Source of the DNA: Anaerolineaceae bacterium
GTDB lineage: Bacteria; Chloroflexota; Anaerolineae; Anaerolineales; Anaerolineaceae
NCBI GenBank assembly: GCA_003532515.1
Contig: DOEX01000015.1
Span: forward strand, 1-8,361
Length of the DNA: 8,361 bases
Reading direction: 5' to 3'
This document shows, one piece after another, positions 1-5,721 of the stretch. The position numbers were made by a program, and so were the translations under genes. Position 1 is the first letter of the stretch. Every line of letters starts with the position of its first letter. The notes under the pieces were generated by a model. The model searched no databases. It was not told where the DNA came from and saw only the letters and a list, made by a program, of their open reading frames with translations.

Positions 1-15
1 ATTAAGGATTGACTT

Positions 16-1059
16 GTGGAATTTATTCAAGACCTTTTAGCTAATCCAGCCTTGTTGGTGACTGTTATTCTGACCATTGGTGTCATTTTAGTCAATGGCT
101 GGACTGATGCACCCAATGCAATCGCAACCTGCATTTCAACCCGGGCAATCAAACCACGGCAAGCCATACTCATGGCAGCGTTATTCAATTTTCTTGGCGT
201 TTTTGTAATGACCATGATCAATAAAAGCGTTGCAATGACAATCAGCAACATGGTTGATTTTGGAACAGATATCAGAGCCAGTTCAATTGCCCTGAGCGGA
301 GCCTTGGCATCTATCGTAGTTTGGGCAACCGCAGCCTGGTACTTTGGTATTCCCACATCTGAAAGCCATGCGCTCATTGCCGGTCTGACCGGTGCGGCAG
401 TGGCATATTACAATAGTTTTCAAGGCGTTAACGGTGCTGAATGGGTTAAAGTAATTTTCGGATTGCTCCTCTCAACGGTTGGTGGTTTTGGCTTGGGGTG
501 GGGCATCACCAGGTTGATTGAGGCAATCTTCAGATACCAGGATCGCCGGAAGACTAATAAATTCTTCAAGAATGCTCAAATCGGGGGCGCGGCTGCCATG
601 GCGTTTATGCATGGCGCGCAGGATGGACAAAAGTTCATTGGCGTCTTTCTGATCGGGATGGCGCTAGCCAAAGGGCAAAATGTGACCGGTGCTATGGACA
701 TACCGATCGGGCTGATGCTATTTTGTTCTGCTATTATGGCTTTGGGCACTTCAATAGGCGGCTATCGGATCATCAAAGCAGTTGGGATGGACATGGTCAA
801 GCTGGAAACCTACCAGGGATTCAGCGCAGACGTGGCGGCTTCGTTGGCTTTGTTGGTGGCATCTTTGTGGAATGGGCTGCCTGTTTCTACAACGCACACC
901 AAAACAACAGCCATCATGGGTGTAGGGGCTTCGAAGAGGATCAGCGCGGTCAATTGGTCAGTAGTGAAAGAGATGGTGCTTGCCTGGGTGTTGACTTTCC
1001 CAGGTTGTGGTTTGTTGGGTTACGTGGTGACCAGAGTGCTCATACGGGTTTTCGCGTAG
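16..1059 (+). CDS. pit: Inorganic phosphate transporter, PiT family
   Basis: This is a low-affinity phosphate permease of the PiT (Pho-4) family in the cytoplasmic membrane, which normally takes up metal-phosphate or Pi by symport with H+ or Na+. The 347-residue protein is strongly hydrophobic and shows the family's duplicated structure. The first half carries NGWTDAPNAIAT (about residues 27-38) and GIPTSESHALIAG (111-123). The second half carries HGAQDGQKFIG (199-209) and GLPVSTTHT (287-295). A short polar loop near residues 173-188 (YQDRRKTNKFFKN) separates the halves, as expected for a compact bacterial PiT. The start is GTG at 16, preceded by AAGGA at 4-8 with a 7-nt spacer; it leaves a complete first membrane segment. 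The usual Asn/His before the first D-x-x-N-A is Thr here. The stop lies 9 nt before the DUF47 gene, so the two are very likely one operon. Its promoter is outside the window. Confidence 0.95.
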   Translation: MEFIQDLLANPALLVTVILTIGVILVNGWTDAPNAIATCISTRAIKPRQAILMAALFNFLGVFVMTMINKSVAMTISNMVDFGTDIRASSIALSGALASIVVWATAAWYFGIPTSESHALIAGLTGAAVAYYNSFQGVNGAEWVKVIFGLLLSTVGGFGLGWGITRLIEAIFRYQDRRKTNKFFKNAQIGGAAAMAFMHGAQDGQKFIGVFLIGMALAKGQNVTGAMDIPIGLMLFCSAIMALGTSIGGYRIIKAVGMDMVKLETYQGFSADVAASLALLVASLWNGLPVSTTHTKTTAIMGVGASKRISAVNWSVVKEMVLAWVLTFPGCGLLGYVVTRVLIRVFA

Positions 1060-1068
1060 AGGAGAAAG

Positions 1069-1689
1069 ATGGCTAAAAAACGCAATAATTATTACAACAT
1101 GTTCAGCGACATTGCCAGCGATGCAATCAAGGCGGCTTACCTGCTGGAAAAAACAGTAAAAAATTACAATCCTGAAAAGATTGAAAAGCAAAATAAAGCA
1201 ATGCATGAACTTGAACATGCGGCTGACTTGAAAAAACATGAAATGATGAAATGCCTGGTTGCAGAATTCATCGCTCCGATTGAGCGCGAGGACATTGCAA
1301 CCTTGTCTTATATGCTGGATGATGTACTGGATAGCATCGAAGAGGTCTACCAGATGTTTTTTATGTACAATGTGAAAGAGATGCGGTCAGACGCGTTCGA
1401 TTTTGTTGATCTGATCGTTCGTAGTACCGAAGCAATGAAAGCCTGTTTTGATGAATTCGAACACTTCCGGAAATCAGATCTGATCGCGAACAAGATCATT
1501 GAAGTGAATGTTATCGAGGAGTTAGCCGATAGCCTCTATTTTAAAGTGATCAGAGAACTCTACACCAAGGAAAAGGACCCCGTAAAGATCATGGTTTGGG
1601 TACAGATTTATGACAGGTTTGAAAAGATCTGCGATCTGTGTGAGCACGTGGCAGACGCAATTGGCTCAGTAATCATGAAGAATTCGTAA
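1069..1689 (+). CDS. DUF47 / PhoU-like phosphate transport accessory protein
   Basis: This is a 206-residue cytoplasmic, all-helical protein of the DUF47 family (PhoU-like, often called Pit accessory protein). In many bacteria such proteins are encoded beside a PiT permease and are thought to modulate it. Acidic metal-binding-type repeats are visible: ELEHAADLKKHEM (about residues 47-59), EREDIATLSYMLDDVLDSIEEV (72-93, with repeated E/D at helical spacing) and YDRFEKICDLCEHVADAI (180-197). These match the E/D-x-x-x-D pattern of PhoU-type helical bundles. Length is typical of the family, and there is no signal peptide or membrane segment. The ATG at 1069 follows AGGAG at 1060-1064, directly after the PiT stop, which supports translation from the same mRNA. 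The evidence for family membership is strong. The regulatory role is inferred from family and context. Confidence 0.92.
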   Translation: MAKKRNNYYNMFSDIASDAIKAAYLLEKTVKNYNPEKIEKQNKAMHELEHAADLKKHEMMKCLVAEFIAPIEREDIATLSYMLDDVLDSIEEVYQMFFMYNVKEMRSDAFDFVDLIVRSTEAMKACFDEFEHFRKSDLIANKIIEVNVIEELADSLYFKVIRELYTKEKDPVKIMVWVQIYDRFEKICDLCEHVADAIGSVIMKNS

Positions 1690-1719
1690 GAATAAAGCAT
1701 TGTCATCCTGTATGTAGTT

Positions 1720-1754
1720 GTAGGGCAGAATGCGCTTTGATTGTGCACTCTGCC
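1720..1754 (+). repeat. Short member of the GTAGG hairpin repeat family
   Basis: This 35-nt element starts GTAGG and then has arms GGCAGAATGCGC (1724-1735) and GTGCACTCTGCC (1743-1754) around a 7-nt loop. Ten of the 12 positions are Watson-Crick pairs, one is G·T and one is an A·C mismatch (1730/1748). Its ends align with the two 65-nt elements at 1837-1901 and 7966-8030: GTAGG, then xCxGAATGxGx on the left and CACTCxGxC on the right. Where it differs from them the paired base also changes, so it looks like a shortened or diverged relative. Confidence 0.55.
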
Positions 1755-1788
1755 AAAACAGGACCCATCATCTGTGTAAAGGTTTTAC

Positions 1789-1829
1789 CAATGAGCGGCA
1801 AGTTTTACAGGTGTGCTTCCTTGCCATTG
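1789..1829. other. Bulged inverted repeat of unknown role
   Basis: CAAT (1789-1792) plus GGCAAG (1797-1802) pairs perfectly with CTTGCCATTG (1820-1829), leaving the four bases GAGC as a one-sided bulge and a 17-nt loop. It sits between two members of the GTAGG hairpin family and does not resemble them. It may contribute to transcript ends or be a chance dyad. Confidence 0.3.
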
Positions 1830-1836
1830 CACTGTT

Positions 1837-1901
1837 GTCGGAGTGAGACTGCATGAGGATAGATCAGGCAAAGCCGCTTGGGCGGTCTCATTCCGACCTA
1901 C
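1837..1901 (-). repeat. 65-bp palindromic dispersed repeat, copy 1 (GTAGG family, reversed)
   Basis: The arms GTCGGAGTGAGAC (1837-1849) and GTCTCATTCCGAC (1885-1897) pair at 12 of 13 positions with a G·T wobble at 1843/1891, and CTAC (1898-1901) ends the element. Its reverse complement begins GTAGGTCGGAATGAGA and ends TCTCACTCCGAC, exactly like the element at 7966-8030, and both are 65 nt long. The middle 30 or so bases are only loosely alike. It ends 15 nt from the stop codon of the IMPase-family gene, so that gene's transcript probably runs into it. Confidence 0.8.
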
Positions 1902-1916
1902 CAGAATCGAACAAAA

Positions 1917-2711
1917 TCATATCGCCAGTTTAGCCCTCTCTTCGAGCAAAATCGTGCGTATTTGAGGAAAGATATGGGGGTTGCCGCAAAGGATATCCAC
2001 CTTTCCGTTCAGCAACTCACTATCGCCAAATAAGCCATCCACAATTCCGCCTGCTTCGCGCACAATCAGGATACCGGCTGCCACATCCCAGGGGTTTAAA
2101 TCAATTTCCCAAAAAGCCTCCGCTCTTCCGCAAGCCACATAAGCCAGATCCAGGGCGGCTGAGCCCAGCCGGCGAATGGTCTGCACGTCACGGGAGAGGC
2201 GAACAAAGTTGTTTACATTGGAGCGGGGTGTGTCAATCAGAGATTGCCTGAACCCGGTGATTAGCAGGGAGTCTCGCATTAATTCAATGGGAGAGACCTG
2301 GATCGCAGCTCCGTTCAAGAACGCACCCAGTCCTTTTTCTGCCCAGTAGGTTTCCTGCCCAGCCGGGTTGCATATCACGCCAATTTGCAGTTCGCCTTTG
2401 TAGGCATAGGCTACAGAGACAGCATAAATCGGAATAGCGTGAGCGTAATTGAGTGTCCCATCGATCGGGTCAATGTACCACTTATGCTCACTGTCGCGGT
2501 CCTGCTCGCCGCTTTCTTCTGCGTTGATGGAATGGTTAGGAAATTCAGCCTGGATTTTTTCAAGCAAATATTTTTCAACAGCGGCATCAGCCTCTGTCAC
2601 TAATTCAAAAGCAGCTTTATAGTGCATCTCGAGTTGGTCGGTCTGCATTTTTAGCGCAATTTGAGCTGCTTCAGTTGTCCAGGTTAAGACTTGTTCAAGG
2701 GTCGGTTGCAT
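1917..2711 (-). CDS. Inositol monophosphatase family protein (SuhB-like)
   Basis: This is a Mg2+-dependent, Li+-sensitive-type phosphomonoesterase of the IMPase superfamily, 264 residues, cytoplasmic. All metal-site motifs are present: VTEADAAVE (residues 38-46), NAEESGE (63-69), WYIDPIDGTLNY (78-89, with D81, D84, G85, T86) and the second signature around LNPWDVAAGILIVREAGG (205-222, with W208 and D209). Length and motif spacing match bacterial SuhB-type enzymes. The substrate cannot be told from sequence: members hydrolyse inositol-1-phosphate, fructose-1,6-bisphosphate, histidinol phosphate or 3'-phosphoadenosine 5'-phosphate. The ATG at 2711 is well supported, because the minus strand reads GGAG, a 5-nt A run, then ATG. 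It is divergent from the hydrogenase genes and shares their 5' control region. No frameshift or missing catalytic residue is seen. Confidence 0.93.
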   Translation of the reverse strand: MQPTLEQVLTWTTEAAQIALKMQTDQLEMHYKAAFELVTEADAAVEKYLLEKIQAEFPNHSINAEESGEQDRDSEHKWYIDPIDGTLNYAHAIPIYAVSVAYAYKGELQIGVICNPAGQETYWAEKGLGAFLNGAAIQVSPIELMRDSLLITGFRQSLIDTPRSNVNNFVRLSRDVQTIRRLGSAALDLAYVACGRAEAFWEIDLNPWDVAAGILIVREAGGIVDGLFGDSELLNGKVDILCGNPHIFPQIRTILLEERAKLAI

Positions 2712-2738
2712 TTTTTCTCCAGTTTGAAAGTTGCATTG

Positions 2739-2744
2739 ATTCTA
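2739..2744 (-). promoter_or_regulatory. Possible -10 element for the IMPase-family gene
   Basis: The minus strand reads TAGAAT here, which would give a leader of about 20 nt containing the GGAG ribosome site. No good -35 hexamer is found at the normal distance, so the call is weak. Confidence 0.25.
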
Positions 2745-2786
2745 CCCGAGACTGATGGATTGCAGCTTTTTACCTAACCACAAAAA

Positions 2787-2871
2787 TGTGGATAAACTGT
2801 GGGAATTGACAGGATAATCTGTGGAGATTTCTACTATAATTAGTGGATAAGTCACATATTTCTGTGGATTG
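2787..2871 (+). promoter_or_regulatory. 11-bp-phased array of TGTGGATAA (DnaA-box-like) motifs
   Basis: TGTGGATAA at 2787-2795 is the exact reverse complement of the consensus DnaA box TTATCCACA. Related 9-mers follow at 11-bp steps: TGTGGGAAT (2798), ACAGGATAA (2809), TGTGGAGAT (2820), a weak xxxxxATAA (2831) and AGTGGATAA (2842). A last one, TGTGGATTG, begins at 2863, 21 bp on. In five of the six steps from 2787 to 2842 the GG core is kept, so the sites lie on roughly one face of the helix. The first site is also the right arm of CCACA-AAAA-TGTGG (2778-2791). The array covers the hydrogenase promoter region. The motif and spacing are seen directly; DnaA or another regulator binding is inference. 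Confidence 0.5.
2806..2840 (+). promoter_or_regulatory. Putative hydrogenase promoter with overlong spacer
   Basis: TTGACA (2806-2811) and TATAAT (2835-2840) are both perfect sigma-70 hexamers, but the spacer is 23 bp instead of about 17. The -10 alone predicts a start near 2847 and a leader of about 32 nt ending at the ATG at 2879. Either the -35 match is coincidental or the promoter depends on a factor bound to the phased array that overlaps it. Confidence 0.4.
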
Positions 2872-2874
2872 GAG
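2871..2874 (+). promoter_or_regulatory. Ribosome binding site deciding the hydrogenase small-subunit start
   Basis: GGAG stands 4 nt before the ATG at 2879. The upstream in-frame GTG at 2843 has no ribosome site and lies 2 nt after the TATAAT, so it would precede the likely transcription start. Confidence 0.6.
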
Positions 2875-2878
2875 CCGT

Positions 2879-3751
2879 ATGGAATCCAAAAAAGAATTGC
2901 CAAAATTCGCTGTTTTGCAGCTTTCCGGGTGTTCGGGATGCGAAGTGTCCCTGTTGAATTCAGATGAATGGATTAAAAATTTCGACCTGGTTTACATGCC
3001 GTTGGTTGTTTCTACGCACAAAATCCCTGAAGACGTGGAAGTTCTGCTTGTGTCAGGCGGTGTTCGCACGGACGAGGACCTGCACAATCTGCTGAAAGGT
3101 GCTTCGCGCTCAAAAAAAGTGATTGCTGTGGGCACCTGCGCCCTTTCAGGTGGCGTTGCTCAAATCGGAGAAGGGCATATTTCGCGTGAAACTTACCTGG
3201 ATTCTGCCCATCGCTTGCGTTTGCCCAGCATGCTTCCCCGTGCCTATCCAATTGATAAGTATGTTCATGTTGATTTGTATTTACCTGGCTGCCCTCCAAC
3301 ACCAGAGCTTTTCATTACCGCACTTACAGAAGCGGAGGACGCGAAAATTGCCAGTATTGTTTGCCAGGAATGCGGACGCAAGAAACTGACCGATATGCGT
3401 CCAACCTCCATATCCGGCCGACGCAGCGGCACGCCTGATCCGGAAATTTGTTTGATCAACCAGGGCTATCTTTGTGTGGGCACCTCAACCCGCGGCGGCT
3501 GCGGCGCTCTTTGCACCCGACCAGGACATGCTTGTGTAGGCTGCCGGGGACCAGCCAACCCTTATCTTAATAAAGATCCTGAATTTGTGCTTGATAATCT
3601 ACGCCGGGTTTTCACTCGGATGACGGACATCCCACTCGAAGAAATCAACGCCGAACTGGCATCACCTTGGTTGTCCCTGTTCCTTGGTCAGTTCACTGAC
3701 TATACCCAGGATCAGTCGCTACCCCAACGGACAAAGGAAAAGATGATCTGA
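2879..3751 (+). CDS. Cytoplasmic [NiFe]-hydrogenase small subunit (group 3, three-cluster type)
   Basis: This is the electron-transfer subunit of a soluble [NiFe]-hydrogenase, 290 residues from the ATG at 2879. Four cysteines form the proximal [4Fe-4S] site: C18 and C21 (LSGCSGCEVSLLN), C87 (VGTCALSGG) and C138 (LPGCPP). A cysteine-rich C-terminal part adds C162/C165 (CQEC), C191, C199, C208, C212, C219 and C222 (HACVGCRGP), enough for two further [4Fe-4S] clusters. This 12-Cys layout is that of FrhG/MvhG and sulfhydrogenase small subunits (groups 3a-3c), not of HoxY, which has only the first four. There is no Tat signal, so the enzyme is cytoplasmic. The last bases overlap the large-subunit ATG (TGATG), implying coupled translation. 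The subgroup (3b-like or 3c-like) is a tentative reading from the C-terminal motifs. Confidence 0.93.
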   Translation: MESKKELPKFAVLQLSGCSGCEVSLLNSDEWIKNFDLVYMPLVVSTHKIPEDVEVLLVSGGVRTDEDLHNLLKGASRSKKVIAVGTCALSGGVAQIGEGHISRETYLDSAHRLRLPSMLPRAYPIDKYVHVDLYLPGCPPTPELFITALTEAEDAKIASIVCQECGRKKLTDMRPTSISGRRSGTPDPEICLINQGYLCVGTSTRGGCGALCTRPGHACVGCRGPANPYLNKDPEFVLDNLRRVFTRMTDIPLEEINAELASPWLSLFLGQFTDYTQDQSLPQRTKEKMI

Positions 3752-5064
3752 TGACTACTCTAACCTACCCTCTAAGCCGTATTGAAGGACATGCCCGAGT
3801 TGTGATTGACATTCACGATGATGAAGTGTTCAGAGCTGATTTTCAGGCGATGGAAATGCGCGGGTTCAGCTATTATGTTCAAGGCGTTCCGGCCGAACAG
3901 ATCACGGTAATCGTCCCACGCATCTGCGGGGTTTGTTCGACCGCGCACCAGGTTGCTTCCGTAAAAGCGCTTGAAGACCTTTTTGGTGTCACGCCCCCGC
4001 CACTTGCAGACGAGATCCGGGAAGTGCTGCTGCTTGGGCAGTTGATTCAAAATCAGGCTACCTCTCTCTTCATCTTTACTATGCCTGACCGCGTCAACGC
4101 CAGTTCCCTTTTTGAAATGGGAGAGAATCCGGAGAGTAAAGAGCGCCAGTTTTCTCTTGCCCAAATGTCCTTAAAAATTAGAAAAATCGGAACGGATTTG
4201 ATCACCCTGGCTGGTGGGCAATTTATCCATCCCATCAAAACAGTCATTGGTGGCGTAACCAGCAGTATTCCCCGTGAAAAAGCAGATTCAATGATCAAAA
4301 CAATTGAAGAATTACTGCCTGTGGCTGTAAATTTAGTGGACAACTATTGGCAGATGTCCATGGAAATGGTGGACCGTATTGGCACCTGGGGTGATGATGA
4401 ACCCACTTACTATTTAACCTCGACAGAAGCCAACAATTTCCGACTCAACAGCGACCGCTTGCGAGTCATGTGCGAAAAAGGAAAGGAATGTCACATTTTC
4501 GCACCCCAGGAGTATGAAAAATTTATAAATATCGAAAGCAGCGACTACTCTTACGCAGGGGTCAGCGATTTCCAAGGTCATATCATGCGGGCAAATAGCC
4601 TTGCCCGAATCAACCTGACAGAATCCTTTGGTACTCCAATAGCCGACGCTTACCTGAAACGGTTTGGTGACGCTCATGGCAAACCCGCTCACGCGATCTT
4701 ATTCTTTGACCTTTGCCGGGGGATCGAGTTGGTTTACGCGCTGGAAAAAGCCAAACAAATGCTCGAAACTGATTTGCAAAACGGCGAAACTATGGTCAAA
4801 TATCAGCCCAGGGATGGTATTGGTTTTGGCTTGGTGGAAGCCCCACGCGGACCCTTGATCCACCGCTATGAAGTCGAAAGCGGACTGATCAAAAATGCGG
4901 ATTTCATTATCCCTACAGTGCATAATATGCTGGCAATTCGGAGGGCACTGATGGTGGCTGCCAAACGCTATGTTAGTGCGGACGGGATCAACAGTGAGTT
5001 AGAACGGGCGGTTGGTAGAGTGGTGCGTGCTTTTGACCCCTGTATCGCCTGCGCTACAAAGTAG
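3751..5064 (+). CDS. Cytoplasmic [NiFe]-hydrogenase large (catalytic) subunit, group 3
   Basis: This is the catalytic subunit that carries the NiFe(CN)2CO site and splits or forms H2, 437 residues. Visible motifs are LSRIEGHARV near the N-terminus (about 8-17), RICGVCSTAHQ with nickel ligands C59 and C62 (57-67), EAPRGPLIHRYEV in the C-terminal third, and FDPCIACATK at the very end with ligands C431 and C434. All four ligands are present. The usual ending is DPCxxCxxH/R plus a peptide of about 5-25 residues removed by a maturation protease. Here the H/R position is Lys437 and the stop follows at once, so there is no extension. The ATG overlaps the small-subunit stop by one base, with AAGGAA at 3734-3739. 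No diaphorase, F420 or Hdr-type partner gene and no hyp or protease gene follows; the next gene is convergent, 9 nt away. Confidence 0.94.
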   Translation: MTTLTYPLSRIEGHARVVIDIHDDEVFRADFQAMEMRGFSYYVQGVPAEQITVIVPRICGVCSTAHQVASVKALEDLFGVTPPPLADEIREVLLLGQLIQNQATSLFIFTMPDRVNASSLFEMGENPESKERQFSLAQMSLKIRKIGTDLITLAGGQFIHPIKTVIGGVTSSIPREKADSMIKTIEELLPVAVNLVDNYWQMSMEMVDRIGTWGDDEPTYYLTSTEANNFRLNSDRLRVMCEKGKECHIFAPQEYEKFINIESSDYSYAGVSDFQGHIMRANSLARINLTESFGTPIADAYLKRFGDAHGKPAHAILFFDLCRGIELVYALEKAKQMLETDLQNGETMVKYQPRDGIGFGLVEAPRGPLIHRYEVESGLIKNADFIIPTVHNMLAIRRALMVAAKRYVSADGINSELERAVGRVVRAFDPCIACATK

Positions 5065-5080
5065 GCAAAAATCTTAGCGC
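5051..5080. other. Dyad spanning two convergent stop codons
   Basis: GCGCTA (5051-5056) and TAGCGC (5075-5080) are perfect inverted arms around an 18-nt loop that contains the large-subunit stop (TAG 5062-5064) and the whole 9-nt gap. One end of the HD-gene stop (5074-5076) is in the right arm. It is the only secondary structure visible between the converging genes and has no T-run, so terminator function is uncertain. Confidence 0.25.
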
Positions 5081-5718
5081 TCGCCTTTGTATTCCGCAAG
5101 TAAGCGGGTGTAAAACTCGGTTAGAAAGGCGTTGCGCTCTTCGGCAATCAGCTTGCCAGTTGTGGTAAAAAGCTGGTCTTTGACTTTCCTGAGTTTGAAA
5201 AGGTACTCATGGTAGGAGCTGTGCGGTTCTCCTGGTTCCTTGATTCCTGTCTCCAAAAACTGTTGAGAGGGCTCGCTCAAAACAGGCTGCCCAGCCAAAA
5301 CCGCGTAGGCAATAGTGCGGGCTGCACCAACTGCCCCCAGAACATCCAGCTTGTCGGCATCGAACATACACTGTGCTTCCAGTGTTTCAGGACGCTCACC
5401 ATTGTGGCGGTAGCGGTGAGCACGGATGCAATGTTGAACAGTTTCAATGCGCTCCTGAGACCAGCCTTTGCTGGCAAGTACCTCACCGGCAAATTCTGCA
5501 GAGGCGATATGATGTTCTTTTCTCGCCTTTCCTCCCTCTTCTGGGCTGGCACCGCGGGAATCATGCAAATAGGCGGCGGCTTCGATGATTTCAAGGTCAG
5601 CGCCTTCAGCTCTGCCAATCCGTTCTGCCATCGCCTTGACCCGCAAGACATGCTCAAAACTATGGACTTCGTCGGCCTCTTCGTACCAGGATTTTGCCTC
5701 TTCAACGGTTATGGTCAT
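5074..5718 (-). CDS. HD-domain phosphohydrolase (YpgQ-like)
   Basis: This is a 214-residue cytoplasmic HD-superfamily metal-dependent phosphohydrolase. The signature residues are in order: H23 in HSFEHVLRV (19-27), H52-D53 in AAYLHDSRG (48-56), H69/H70, H96 and H101 in the helical region, and D120/D122/D125 in FDADKLDVLGAVG (119-131). The layout resembles small stand-alone HD proteins such as B. subtilis YpgQ, reported as a dNTP/NTP pyrophosphohydrolase; the substrate here is unknown. The rest is helical with no sensor or synthetase domain, so it is not a RelA/SpoT protein. The ATG at 5718 is preceded on the minus strand by GAGGA with a 7-nt spacer. It starts only 3 nt after the stop of the Mre11/SbcD-like gene, so the two are cotranscribed and probably translationally coupled. 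Confidence 0.88.
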   Translation of the reverse strand: MTITVEEAKSWYEEADEVHSFEHVLRVKAMAERIGRAEGADLEIIEAAAYLHDSRGASPEEGGKARKEHHIASAEFAGEVLASKGWSQERIETVQHCIRAHRYRHNGERPETLEAQCMFDADKLDVLGAVGAARTIAYAVLAGQPVLSEPSQQFLETGIKEPGEPHSSYHEYLFKLRKVKDQLFTTTGKLIAEERNAFLTEFYTRLLAEYKGER

Positions 5719-5721
5719 GGA

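Larger units (their letters stand above)
1690..1916. other. Convergent intergenic region with three tandem hairpins
   Basis: These 227 bases separate the end of the DUF47 gene (+) from the end of the IMPase-family gene (-). No ORF is credible here. The region holds three inverted repeats in a row: 1724-1754, 1789-1829 and 1837-1897. None is followed by a T-run on either strand, so they are not canonical intrinsic terminators, although they could stop or protect the 3' ends of both converging transcripts. Confidence 0.6.

Noticed and set aside
1720..1901. Intrinsic terminators for the phosphate operon and the IMPase-family gene.
   Set aside because: The hairpins are good, but none is followed by a T-run on either strand, and two belong to a dispersed repeat family.
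2843..2878. Upstream GTG start that would add 12 residues to the hydrogenase small subunit.
   Set aside because: It has no ribosome site and lies 2 nt after the TATAAT; the ATG at 2879 has GGAG in front and fits family N-termini.
2776..2880. Replication origin, because of the DnaA-box-like cluster.
   Set aside because: Only one 9-mer is a perfect box, and no dnaA, dnaN, rpmH, gyr or parAB gene is nearby. A regulatory array is the simpler reading.
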